From positions 124,001 to 188,000 of the forward strand of contig NZ_JAMKFE010000003.1 of NCBI RefSeq assembly GCF_023721835.1: 64,000 nt of DNA. The letters run 5' to 3'. The notes beneath the pieces are model-generated. The model saw nothing but the letters and a program-made list of their open reading frames with translations, was not told the origin of the DNA and did not search any database. This DNA is from Caldimonas mangrovi. GTDB lineage: Bacteria; Pseudomonadota; Gammaproteobacteria; Burkholderiales; Burkholderiaceae_C. Every line of letters starts with the position of its first letter. Positions within the stretch are counted from its first letter, which is position 1. Below are positions 36,466-44,863 of this stretch, one piece after another. A program made the translations under genes and the position numbers.

Positions 36466-38133
36466 ATGAACAAGGTTTGGCTGAAGCACTACCCCGAGGG
36501 CGTCCCTCACGAGATCGATCCCGACCAATACGCCTCGCTGGTCGAGCTGCTGGAGGAAAGCTTCCGCAAGCATCGTGATCGCGCTGCCTACAAGTTCCTG
36601 GGCAAGACGGTCACCTTCGGTCAGGTGGACGACCTCTCGCGTGCTTTCGCCGCTTACCTGCAGGCGCAGGGGCTGGAAAAGGGCGACCGCGTGGCGATCA
36701 TGATGCCCAACGTGCCGCAGTACCCGATCGCGGTGGCGGGCATCCTGCGCGCCGGCATGGTGGTGGTCAACGTCAACCCGCTGTACACCCCCCGCGAGCT
36801 GGAGCACCAGCTGAAGGATTCGGGCTCGAAGGCCATCGTCATCATCGAGAACTTCGCCAAGACGTTGCAGGATTGCCAGGCTCACACGCCGACGAAGCAG
36901 GTGATCCTGGCGTCGATGGGGGAGCTGATCGGCCTGAAGGGCCTGATCGTCAACTACGTCGTGCGCAACGTGAAGAAGATGGTGCCGGCCTATCACCTGC
37001 CGGGCGCCACGCGCTTCAAGGACGCCCTGGCCGCCGGCCGCAACGCCGCCTTCCGCAAGCCCGACATCAAGCGCGAGGACATCGCGGTGTTGCAGTACAC
37101 CGGTGGCACCACCGGCGTCAGCAAGGGCGCGGTGCTGCTGCACCGCAACGTGATCGCCAACGTGCTGCAGTCCGAGGCGTGGAACCAGCCGGCGATGAAG
37201 AAACTGGCGCCCGGCGAGCAGCCGGTGACGATCTGCGCGCTGCCGCTGTACCACATCTTCGCGTTCACCGTGAACATGATGCTGTCGATGCGCACCGGCG
37301 GCTGCAATGTGCTGATTCCCAACCCCCGCGACATACCGGCGGTACTGAAGGAGTTGTCGCAGCACAAGTTCCACAGCTTTCCGGCCGTCAACACGCTGTT
37401 CGGTGCGCTGGCGCACCACGCCGACTTCAACACCGTGGACTGGAGCCATCTGTCGCTGAGCGTCGGCGGCGGCATGGCGGTGCAGCAGGCCACCGCGAAG
37501 CTGTGGCTCGAAAAGACCGGCTGCTCGATCTGCGAAGGCTATGGCCTGTCGGAAACCTCGCCGTCGGCCACCTGCAACCCGACCGACAGCAAGACCTACA
37601 CGGGCACCATCGGCCTGCCGATCCCGTCGACCGAGATCAAGCTGCTCGACGACGAAGGCAACGAAGTGCCGTTGGGTACGCCCGGCGAGGTATGCATACG
37701 CGGCCCGCAGGTGATGGCCGGCTACTGGCAGCGGCCCGACGAGACCGCGAAGGTCATGACCGCCGACGGCTTCTTCCGCACCGGCGATATCGGCACGATG
37801 GACGAGCGCGGTTACTTCAAGATCGTCGACCGCAAGAAAGACATGATTCTGGTGTCCGGCTTCAACGTCTATCCCAACGAGGTGGAAGATGTGGTCGCGC
37901 AGATGGACGGTGTGCTCGAGTGCGCGGCGGTCGGCGTGCCGGACGAGAAGTCGGGTGAGGCGGTCAAGCTCGTGATCGTGCGCGAGAACCCGGCGATGAC
38001 CGAGGCCGAGGTGCGCGCGTACTGCGAGCAGAACCTGACCGGCTACAAGCGTCCCCGGATCATCGAGTTCCGCACCGAGCTGCCGAAGACCCCGGTGGGC
38101 AAGATCCTGCGGCGCGAGTTGCGCAACAAGTAA
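36466..38133 (+). CDS. fadD: Long-chain fatty acid-CoA ligase
   Basis: Activates fatty acids to acyl-CoA with ATP, the entry step to beta-oxidation. The protein is 555 residues, the usual FadD size. The AMP-binding P-loop YTGGTTGVSKG is at residues 211-221, followed by the linker-side motifs EGYGLSETSP and GFFRTGDIGTMDERGYFKIVDRKKD. The fatty-acyl signature continues with MILVSGFNVYPNEVEDV. The C-terminal catalytic Lys lies in PKTPVGKILRREL. It is monocistronic, with a good terminator after it. Confidence 0.94.
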   Translation: MNKVWLKHYPEGVPHEIDPDQYASLVELLEESFRKHRDRAAYKFLGKTVTFGQVDDLSRAFAAYLQAQGLEKGDRVAIMMPNVPQYPIAVAGILRAGMVVVNVNPLYTPRELEHQLKDSGSKAIVIIENFAKTLQDCQAHTPTKQVILASMGELIGLKGLIVNYVVRNVKKMVPAYHLPGATRFKDALAAGRNAAFRKPDIKREDIAVLQYTGGTTGVSKGAVLLHRNVIANVLQSEAWNQPAMKKLAPGEQPVTICALPLYHIFAFTVNMMLSMRTGGCNVLIPNPRDIPAVLKELSQHKFHSFPAVNTLFGALAHHADFNTVDWSHLSLSVGGGMAVQQATAKLWLEKTGCSICEGYGLSETSPSATCNPTDSKTYTGTIGLPIPSTEIKLLDDEGNEVPLGTPGEVCIRGPQVMAGYWQRPDETAKVMTADGFFRTGDIGTMDERGYFKIVDRKKDMILVSGFNVYPNEVEDVVAQMDGVLECAAVGVPDEKSGEAVKLVIVRENPAMTEAEVRAYCEQNLTGYKRPRIIEFRTELPKTPVGKILRRELRNK

Positions 38134-38150
38134 CACGTTCGCAGATCTCG

Positions 38151-38189
38151 ACGGCCCGGTGGCAACATCGGGCCGTTTGCTTCTTTTCC
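38151..38189 (+). terminator. Rho-independent terminator of fadD
   Basis: ACGGCCCG (38151-38158) pairs perfectly with CGGGCCGT (38169-38176) over a 10-base loop, followed by TTGCTTCTTTTCC. It lies 17 bases after the fadD stop. Confidence 0.8.
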
Positions 38190-38201
38190 GGAGCCGCACC
38201 G

Positions 38202-38950
38202 ATGGGCCGCATCGCGATCATGGCCGCCATGCACGAGGAACTCGCCGCGTTGCTCGCGCTGATGCCCGACGAACATAAGGAAATGGTCGCCGGTCGCGAG
38301 TTCTGGGTCGGCATCTGGAAGGCCGCGAAGTGGTCGCGGTGCTCTCGCGCATCGGCAAGGTCGCGGCGGCGACGACCGCAACGCTGCTGGCCGACCGCTA
38401 CCAGGCCGAGGAACTGCTTTTCATCGGCGCGGCGGGCGGCTTGGGCGGGCACGTGCGGGTAGGCGACGTCGTGATCGCCGATGCCTTGCTGCAGCACGAC
38501 CTCGACGCGTCGCCGATCTTCCCGCGCTGGGAGGTGCCGCTGTACGGGCGTTCTCGCTTCCAGCCGGATGCCGCGATGAGCGAGCGGCTGCGCTCGGCCG
38601 CGATATCGGTACTGGCCGATGCCCCCGCGCACCTGGGGGCCGACCTGCTGGCAACCTTCGGCATCGCAACGCCCGCACTGCACGCCGGCCTCGTCATCAG
38701 CGGCGACCGTTTCGTCAGCACGGCCGCTGAAAGCACCGCCTTGCGCGCTGCACTGCCGGACGCGCTGGCCGTCGAAATGGAGGGCGCCGCAGTGGCCCAG
38801 GTCTGCCACGACATGGGCCTGCCTTGCGCCGTGTTGCGCACGATTTCCGACCGCGCCGACGACAGCGCGCACGTCGATTTCAATGCCTTCATCCGCGAGA
38901 TCGCGAGCCGCTACAGCGCCGCCATCGTGCGCGGCTATCTGCGGGGCTGA
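38202..38950 (+). pseudogene. mtnN: 5'-methylthioadenosine/SAH nucleosidase, frameshifted
   Basis: The family enzyme cleaves methylthioadenosine and S-adenosylhomocysteine, recycling methionine and clearing methylation by-products. The N-terminal part (MGRIAIMAAMHEELAALLALM, through FWVGIWK) is in one frame and the rest (EVVAVLSRIGKVAAATTATLLA, GAAGGLGG, AVEMEGAAVAQVCHDMGLPC, RTISDRADD) in another. The switch is at 38319-38323, where TGGAAGGCC would read correctly as TGGAAGGGCC, a single missing G. Restoring it gives a normal 249-residue protein with all catalytic residues. It is either a recent inactivating mutation or a sequencing error. The 3' end overlaps the opposing gene by 16 bases. 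Confidence 0.85.
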
Positions 38951-40188
38951 TGGTCCTCGGCACCTGCTGCACCCCGCATGCTGCCGGCCACCAGATCGAA
39001 CTTGAACAACCGGCACTCGATCGGACCGTTCCACATCGGCACGCGCCGGCTTTCCTTCAGGCGCATCAATGACGGCAGCTTCATGTCCGGGCTCAAGACC
39101 CAGGCCGTCCAACCGCCGAAGTGGCGCTTCCAGTGCGAGGCGAGCCGGGGGAAGAAGTCGTCCGGCGTGCCGGTCTCTTCCTTGCTGCGCGCGACGCTGC
39201 CACCTGCCGAGATGCGTTCGCCATACGGCGGGTTGACCATCATCGTGCGCGCCAAGCCATCGGGAACGGCAGGCGCGGGCCGCTGCAGCACGTCACCGCC
39301 GTGCAGTTCGATCGCATGCGCGACACCCGCCCGCTCGGCATTGCGTCGCGCAAAGTCGATCATCCGGAAGGCGACGTCGCTGGCGTAGACCGGCACCGTC
39401 GGCGCATGCGCCCGCGCACGCGCCTGCTGCTGCAAGGCGGCCCACTCGGCGCGCACCTGCGGGCCCGAGAACGGCGTCAGCCGTTCGAACGCGAAGCGCC
39501 GCTTCAACCCCGGCGCAATGCCGCAGGCGATCTGTGCCGCTTCGATGGCGATGGTGCCGGAGCCGCAGCAAGGGTCGAGCAGCGCCCCGCCCTGTTCGGG
39601 CGTGCCCTTCCAGCCGGCCGCCGCGAGCATGGCCGCGGCGAGCGTCTCCTTCAGCGGGGCCTCGCCCTTGTCCTCGCGCCAGCCGCGCTTGAACAACGGC
39701 TCGCCCGAGGTATCGGCATACAGCGTTGCATGCTCTTCGCTCAGATGCAGCATCACGCGCAGGTGCGGGCGTTGGGTGTCGACGTTGGGGCGGTCGCCTG
39801 CTTCGGCGCGCATCACGTCGCACAGCGCGTCCTTGATGCGCAGCGCGGCGAAGTTGAGGCTGCGCAGCGGTGAACGCTGTGCGGTGACGTCGATCTTGAA
39901 GGTCTGCCGGGGGTCGATCCAGGCCTGCCAGGGCACCTCGCGGGCGAGTGCGTAGAGATCGTCCTCGAGCTTGTAGCGGCCGTGGGCCACGCGCACCAGC
40001 ACGCGCTGTGCGAGCCGGCTTTCGAGGTTGAGCGCCATCACCGCGCGCGCGTCGCCCTGCAAGGCGATGCCGCCTCGCTCCAGCATGCCGCCGGTGTCGG
40101 GGCCGAGGATCGCCATCGCCTCTTCGGCCAGCAGTTCCTCGACGCCGCCCGCGCAGGGCAAGAACAGTTCAAACAACGGGGCAGGCAT
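38935..40188 (-). CDS. rlmL: THUMP-domain 23S rRNA methyltransferase (RlmL-like)
   Basis: A 417-residue SAM-dependent RNA methyltransferase. The N-terminal ferredoxin-like/THUMP part spans about 1-160. The Rossmann catalytic domain then has LLDPCCGSGTIAIEAA (SAM motif I) and MMVNPPYGERI (the NPPY motif of N2-guanine methylation). It corresponds to the N-terminal half of E. coli RlmKL, which modifies G2445 of 23S rRNA; the RlmK half is absent. The ATG is at 40188. The exact target is inferred from the family. Confidence 0.87.
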   Translation of the reverse strand: MPAPLFELFLPCAGGVEELLAEEAMAILGPDTGGMLERGGIALQGDARAVMALNLESRLAQRVLVRVAHGRYKLEDDLYALAREVPWQAWIDPRQTFKIDVTAQRSPLRSLNFAALRIKDALCDVMRAEAGDRPNVDTQRPHLRVMLHLSEEHATLYADTSGEPLFKRGWREDKGEAPLKETLAAAMLAAAGWKGTPEQGGALLDPCCGSGTIAIEAAQIACGIAPGLKRRFAFERLTPFSGPQVRAEWAALQQQARARAHAPTVPVYASDVAFRMIDFARRNAERAGVAHAIELHGGDVLQRPAPAVPDGLARTMMVNPPYGERISAGGSVARSKEETGTPDDFFPRLASHWKRHFGGWTAWVLSPDMKLPSLMRLKESRRVPMWNGPIECRLFKFDLVAGSMRGAAGAEDHQPRR

Positions 40189-40200
40189 GCAACTTCACAC

Positions 40201-40395
40201 TTCGCGACGGGAGGCCCTGAGGGGGTGGACCACCATGGACCCGGCTTCGCCGGGCCGTCAGTGGGCCTTGCAGGCCGCCTCGGACCGAGGACGGTCCAGC
40301 CCTTCGCCGGGCACGAGCAGTCCGCAGGGACTGCTGGTGTCCGGGCTCAGCCTCCTCGAAGGGGGCGCGCGCAGCACGTAGGGGGTGGTCGGTGC
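40201..40395. repeat. Repeat-like intergenic element (copy C)
   Basis: The 211 bases between rlmL and rpoN have no gene. They contain GGGGGTGGACCACCATGGAC, CCGGCTTCGCCGGG and GTAGGGGGTGGTC, close to words at 3846-3926, and CAGCCTCCTCG, whose complement lies inside the recQ insertion. Several internal inverted repeats are visible (for example CGGACCGAGGACGGTCC and AGTCCGCAGGGACT). It looks like a longer or compound copy of a dispersed short repeat. Confidence 0.5.
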
Positions 40396-40399
40396 CCAT

Positions 40400-41935
40400 T
40401 CAGATGCTCTTGCGCAGATTGGCGGGCGCGATCTTCAGCGCTTCGCGGTACTTCGCCACCGTGCGGCGCGCCACCTGGATGCCCTGCTCTTCGAGCATCT
40501 GGCTCAGCTGGCTGTCGGACAACGGCTTCTTCGGGTCTTCGGCGCTGACGAGCTGCTTGATCAGCGCGCGCACCGCGGTGCTCGACGCATTGCCACCGGC
40601 TTCGGTGTTGAGCGACGAGCCGAAGAAGTACTTCAGCTCGAAGGTGCCGAAAGGGGTGGCCATGTACTTGGCCGTGGTCACGCGCGAGATGGTCGATTCG
40701 TGCAGCCCCAACTCGTCGGCGATCTCGCGCAGCACCAGCGGCTTCATCGCGATCTCGCCATGGGTGAAGAAATTCTTCTGTCGCTCGACGATGGCCTGCG
40801 AGACGCGCTGGATGGTCTCGAAACGCTGCTGAATGTTCTTCATGAACCAGCGCGCCTCCTGCAGCCGTGCGCTCAGGGCCTGCCCGCTGTCGCCGCTGCG
40901 CTGCTGCTTCAGCGCCTGCGCGTACAGGTCGTTGATGCGCAGCTTGGGCATCACGTCGGGGTTCAGCACCACCTTCCAGCCGCGGCCCGACTTCTGCACG
41001 ATCACGTCCGGCACGACGATGTTGGCCTCGGCGTGCACGAAGGGCCGCCCGGGTTTGGGCTCGAGCGAGACGATCAGGCCCTGGGCCTGGCGCAGCAGGT
41101 CCTCGTCGGCACCGGTGGCCGCCATCAGCTTCTTGACGTCGCGCCGGGCGAGCGCTTCGAGGTGGCCCTTGCAGATCAGCAGGGCGATGATCTGCGCCTC
41201 GCTGCGTTCCATGGCGCGCAGCTGCAGGCACAGGCATTCGGACAGGCTGCGCGCGCCGATGCCGGTCGGCTCCATGTTCTGCAGCCATTTCAGCGCGCAT
41301 TGCAGGCGTTCGAGCAGGTCTTCGCGACCTTCGGGATCGTCTTCGTCGACCAGGCGCTCGACGATCTCCTCCAGCGGGTCCGCGAGGTAGCCGTCCTCGT
41401 TGAGGGATTCGATCAACACCATGACCGCGGCGGCGTCCTCGGGGGTCAGGCGCATGCCCAGCAACTGGCGGCGCAGGTGGTCCTGCAGGCTGATGCCGGG
41501 CGAGGCCCGGTCGATCGGGTCGAGGTCGTCGTCCTCGATCGCGCCGTTGCGGTTGGTCGGTGTCTCGCGGATGCCGTCGAAGTCGTCGCGCTCGGTGCCG
41601 TTCTCCCAGTCGTCGCGCTCGGTGGTGCCGAGCTCCACCGTGTCCATCGCCGGGGCAGCGTCGGTGGCCTCGAAGCTGTCGCTGTTGTTCTGCTCGGCAT
41701 CCGTCGTGGTGCGTTCCTCGCGCGTCAGCGGGCGCTCGGTCGCATCGAGGGCGGAAGGCTGGGCGACGAACTCTTCCTCGGGCTCGAGGAAGGGGTTCTG
41801 CTCCAGCATCTGCTCGACTTCCTGGTGGAGTTCGAGGGTCGACAGCTGCAGCAGGCGGATCGACTGCTGCAATTGCGGGGTGAGCGCAAGATGCTGGGAG
41901 AGGCGGACCTGCAAGGACGGTTTCATGCCGCTCAT
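40400..41935 (-). CDS. rpoN: RNA polymerase sigma-54 factor
   Basis: Alternative sigma factor needing enhancer-binding activators, 511 residues. Region I is MKPSLQVRLSQHLALTPQLQQSIRLLQLSTLEL with the Leu/Gln-rich pattern. An acidic region II follows (about 60-150). The C-terminus has the HTH region (ESTISRVTTAKYMATPFGTFELK) and the RpoN box ARRTVAKYRE. The start could be the ATG at 41935 or the next ATG at 41926 (MKPSLQ), which matches other RpoN proteins better. It follows lptB on the same strand by 2 bases, the common lptA-lptB-rpoN order. Confidence 0.96.
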   Translation of the reverse strand: MSGMKPSLQVRLSQHLALTPQLQQSIRLLQLSTLELHQEVEQMLEQNPFLEPEEEFVAQPSALDATERPLTREERTTTDAEQNNSDSFEATDAAPAMDTVELGTTERDDWENGTERDDFDGIRETPTNRNGAIEDDDLDPIDRASPGISLQDHLRRQLLGMRLTPEDAAAVMVLIESLNEDGYLADPLEEIVERLVDEDDPEGREDLLERLQCALKWLQNMEPTGIGARSLSECLCLQLRAMERSEAQIIALLICKGHLEALARRDVKKLMAATGADEDLLRQAQGLIVSLEPKPGRPFVHAEANIVVPDVIVQKSGRGWKVVLNPDVMPKLRINDLYAQALKQQRSGDSGQALSARLQEARWFMKNIQQRFETIQRVSQAIVERQKNFFTHGEIAMKPLVLREIADELGLHESTISRVTTAKYMATPFGTFELKYFFGSSLNTEAGGNASSTAVRALIKQLVSAEDPKKPLSDSQLSQMLEEQGIQVARRTVAKYREALKIAPANLRKSI

Positions 41936-41937
41936 CT

Positions 41938-42708
41938 CTACATCCGGAAGTGTTCGCCGAGGTAGACCTTGCGGACGTCGGGGTTCTCGACGATCTCCGC
42001 AGGCGTGCCTTCGGCCAGCACCTCGCCCTCGCTGATGATGTAGGCGTGATCGCAGATGCCCAGCGTCTCGCGCACGTTGTGATCGGTGATCAGCACGCCG
42101 ATGCCGCGCGCTTTCAGGAAGTTGATGATGCGCTGGATCTCGATCACCGCGATCGGGTCGACGCCGGCGAACGGCTCGTCGAGCAGGATGAAGCGCGGCT
42201 GCGTCGCCAGGGCACGGGCGATCTCGACGCGGCGGCGCTCGCCGCCGGACAGTGCGGGTGCCGGCGTGTGACGCAGCTTCTCGATGCTCAGGTCGTGCAG
42301 CAGGCTGTTGAGCCGCTGCTCGATCTTGTCCTTGGGCAGCGGGCGGCCTTTGCTGTCGTGCTGCAGCTCCAGCACCGCCCGGATGTTCTCGGCCACCGTC
42401 AGCTTGCGGAAGATCGACGCTTCCTGGGGCAGGTAACTCAGGCCCAGGCGCGAGCGCTCATGGATGGGCTGGCGCTCGACGCTGCGGCCGTCGAGCGTGA
42501 TCTCGCCGGCGTCTGCGCGCACCAAACCGACGATCATGTAGAAGCTGGTGGTCTTGCCGGCGCCGTTGGGGCCCAGCAGGCCGACCACTTCGCCGCTCTT
42601 GACCGAGAGGTGCACGTTCTTGACGACCTTGCGCGCCCCGTAAGACTTCTGCAGCCCGCGGGCTTCGAGCCGGCTGGGGCCGGCTTCCGACAGGGCAGCC
42701 GCGTTCAT
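41938..42708 (-). CDS. lptB: LPS export ABC transporter ATP-binding protein
   Basis: ATPase that powers lipopolysaccharide extraction from the inner membrane with LptF and LptG. The protein is 256 residues. Walker A is GLLGPNGAGKTTSFYMIVGL, the Q-loop region SYLPQEASIFRKLTVAENI, the signature LSGGERRRVEIARALA, Walker B FILLDEPFAGVDPIAV and the switch His in ITDHNVRETL. All are LptB-like. The ATG overlaps the lptA stop by 4 bases; rpoN follows directly. Confidence 0.96.
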   Translation of the reverse strand: MNAAALSEAGPSRLEARGLQKSYGARKVVKNVHLSVKSGEVVGLLGPNGAGKTTSFYMIVGLVRADAGEITLDGRSVERQPIHERSRLGLSYLPQEASIFRKLTVAENIRAVLELQHDSKGRPLPKDKIEQRLNSLLHDLSIEKLRHTPAPALSGGERRRVEIARALATQPRFILLDEPFAGVDPIAVIEIQRIINFLKARGIGVLITDHNVRETLGICDHAYIISEGEVLAEGTPAEIVENPDVRKVYLGEHFRM

Positions 42709-43322
42709 CGAGGCTCCTGGGGGGCGGAAGCGGGCGGGATCGGCGCGCTGGCAGCAGGCGGCGGCGCGATGACACCGCTGACGCGCCCGCCGGCTTCCCG
42801 GCCACCATCGACCGCAAACACTTCGGCCACGTTGTCATAGGTGATCGTCTGGCCCTTGACCTCGTCGGCCAGCGCTTCGCCCCGGTAGCGCCGGATCACG
42901 GCGTTACCGGTCAACTTCAACGTGTCGGTGCGACCGTCGTATTCGATGCGGTCGGCTTCGCCTTCGACGTGCTCGTCGACCCGGTCTCGCTTCTGACGGT
43001 ACTGGGCCGGCTTGCCGGCTCCGCCGATGGCGACGGCGGCTTGGTGGCCGTCGGCGGTCTGGCGCACCTCCACGCGTGCAGCGCGCATCGACATCGTCCC
43101 CTTGGTGATCACCACATTTCCCGTCAGGACATTGGTCTGACGGGCGTCGTCGTAGCGCAGTGCGTCGGCCGTGAAATTCAAGGGCTTCTCCCGGTCGGCC
43201 CGCTCAGCCCCGACGGAGCTGGCCGTTGCCGTCAGCAAGGCCGCAACGGCGACGGGAGCCAGCTGCCGAGCCAGGCGATGGAGAAGGGAGGGCGCGCAGC
43301 TGCGCTCGTACAGGGAGTTCAT
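42705..43322 (-). CDS. lptA: LPS transport periplasmic protein LptA
   Basis: Periplasmic bridge protein of LPS transport, 205 residues. A signal peptide (about 1-39, ending SVGA) is followed by the OstA-like repeats EKPLNFTADALRYDDARQTN, VLTGNVVITKGTMSMRA, EGEADRIEYDGRTDTLKLTG and NAVIRRYRGEALADEVKGQ. A Pro/Ala-rich tail closes it. The usual lptC gene is not found upstream; dsbA lies there instead, 120 bases away. It overlaps lptB by 4 bases. Confidence 0.9.
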   Translation of the reverse strand: MNSLYERSCAPSLLHRLARQLAPVAVAALLTATASSVGAERADREKPLNFTADALRYDDARQTNVLTGNVVITKGTMSMRAARVEVRQTADGHQAAVAIGGAGKPAQYRQKRDRVDEHVEGEADRIEYDGRTDTLKLTGNAVIRRYRGEALADEVKGQTITYDNVAEVFAVDGGREAGGRVSGVIAPPPAASAPIPPASAPQEPR

Positions 43323-43442
43323 TGAGGCATGAAACTTGCAGTTCGCCTCATTCTAGCCCACGGTTTCCGGTTTGCTCAGCGGCGTACCGGACGATCCCGG
43401 ACGCCGGCGGTGCATTTTTGCGCAACCGCCCGCGAAAACGCC

Positions 43443-44111
43443 TCAGCGGCGCCGCGCAAGATCGATCAGATGGTCCGCCACACGCAGCGAACGCTCCAGC
43501 GAGCCGGTCAGTCCGCCCGACGTCCAGTAGCGGCCGGCCACCCCCAGCGTGGGCACACCGTCGATCTTGTAGCGGTCGGACAGCTGCCGGGCGTGCAGCG
43601 CCTTGGTCTCGACGTCGCGGGATCGGTAAGCCTCGACGAATTGCGCCCGGTCGACACCTTGAGTGGCCACGAAATCGGCCGCGGCGGCTTCGGTGTTCAG
43701 CGGGTTCTTCTCGGTGTGGATGGCGAAGAAGACCTTGCGGTGCAGGTCCTCGACCCGCCCCAGGGCCTCCAGGGCGTAGTAGATGCGCTGGTGCACGACG
43801 AAGGCGTCACGGAAGGCGACCGGCACGCGGCGGAAACCGACATCGGCCGGCAGCTGCTGAACCCAGGCTTCGAGCATCGGCTCGAAACGGTTGCAATGAG
43901 GGCAGCCATACCAAAAAAATTCGATCACCTCGATCTTGCCGGCGCCGAGCTGGCGCAGCGGCGGCTGGATCACGACATAGTCGCGGCCGGCCTGCGGCGT
44001 CTGTGCGCGGGCCGACGGTGCGGCGACCAGAGCGCCGCCTGCCAGCCACGGGGCCAGCCTGCCGGTGCCGACACAGGCGCTGAGTGCGGCAGTGAATGCG
44101 CGACGCTTCAT
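43443..44111 (-). CDS. dsbA: Thiol:disulfide interchange protein DsbA
   Basis: Periplasmic oxidase that introduces disulfide bonds. The protein is 222 residues with a signal peptide ending SARAQ. The active site CPHC (residues 70-73) lies in EVIEFFWYGCPHCNRFEP. A helical insertion follows, and the cis-proline loop is DGVPTLGVAGRYW. It is downstream of the SPOR gene and argS on the same strand, a linkage I recall as common in betaproteobacteria. Confidence 0.94.
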   Translation of the reverse strand: MKRRAFTAALSACVGTGRLAPWLAGGALVAAPSARAQTPQAGRDYVVIQPPLRQLGAGKIEVIEFFWYGCPHCNRFEPMLEAWVQQLPADVGFRRVPVAFRDAFVVHQRIYYALEALGRVEDLHRKVFFAIHTEKNPLNTEAAAADFVATQGVDRAQFVEAYRSRDVETKALHARQLSDRYKIDGVPTLGVAGRYWTSGGLTGSLERSLRVADHLIDLARRR

Positions 44112-44178
44112 GGCGAGTCCTTCTTCAATGTCGTCCGGTCAGTCATCGAGCGCCTCGGGCGCCCGGAGTTCCGCAAGC

Positions 44179-44799
44179 TCAGCGCTGGACGCGCACCAGG
44201 GCTGCTTCGATGCCGCTGCCGCTCAGCTTCTCGCGCGCGGTGTCGGCGTCGACCTGCGTATCGTAAGGGCCCAGGCGCACCCGGTACACGGTGCGGCCGG
44301 CCTGCTCGCGCTCGGTGATGCGAGCCGCAAAGCCCAGCATCGCCAGGCGCGCGCGCTGCTGCTCGGCTTCCTCGATGCGGCTGTACGCGCCGGCCTGCAC
44401 GAAAAACGCGAGCGCCGGTTCGCCCGACAAGATGGCCGCCGGGTCGCGCGACGAAGACGGCGCAGCCGCCGCCGAGCGCTCGGGCTCGCTGGGTCGCGCC
44501 GCGCCCGGGCGCAGCCCCGGCGGCAAGGCGGCGGACGCGGGCGGCAGCGCCGGCTCGGCCTGCGCGGGCCCCGCCGGGGGCTTCGCAACGGCGTTGCGGC
44601 CCTGCAGCGGCGCATTCGGGTCCCAGTTGCGGTTGCGCTCGGCCTCGGCCGCATCCTGTTCGGCGGTGCGCGACGGCACCTTGTTGACGAAGGGCACCGG
44701 TACCTTCGTGACGTACAGCGCCACGCCCAGCGCGAGCGCCAGCCCGACGAGCAGGCCGACGATCATGCCGAGAAAGAAGCCGCCACGTTGTTGTTTCAT
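44179..44799 (-). CDS. SPOR-domain protein
   Basis: A 206-residue single-pass inner-membrane protein, likely a cell-division or peptidoglycan-binding factor. It has a short cytoplasmic tail, a helix at about 8-29 (GFFLGMIVGLLVGLALALGV), a Pro/Ala-rich periplasmic linker, and a C-terminal SPOR domain (AFFVQAGAYSRIEEAEQQ through YRVRLGPYDTQVDADTAREKL), which binds denuded glycan strands at the septum. AGGAAAAACCG precedes the ATG at 44799. It resembles FtsN-type proteins of this lineage. Confidence 0.85.
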   Translation of the reverse strand: MKQQRGGFFLGMIVGLLVGLALALGVALYVTKVPVPFVNKVPSRTAEQDAAEAERNRNWDPNAPLQGRNAVAKPPAGPAQAEPALPPASAALPPGLRPGAARPSEPERSAAAAPSSSRDPAAILSGEPALAFFVQAGAYSRIEEAEQQRARLAMLGFAARITEREQAGRTVYRVRLGPYDTQVDADTAREKLSGSGIEAALVRVQR

Positions 44800-44863
44800 T
44801 CGGTTTTTCCTGTTGATCGCGCGCACTGGAACGCCTTGTGGTCAGGGACAGGGCACATGGTCA

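Noticed and set aside
36202-36473. Short minus-strand frames before fadD
   Set aside because: No ribosome sites or plausible protein composition; treated as intergenic.
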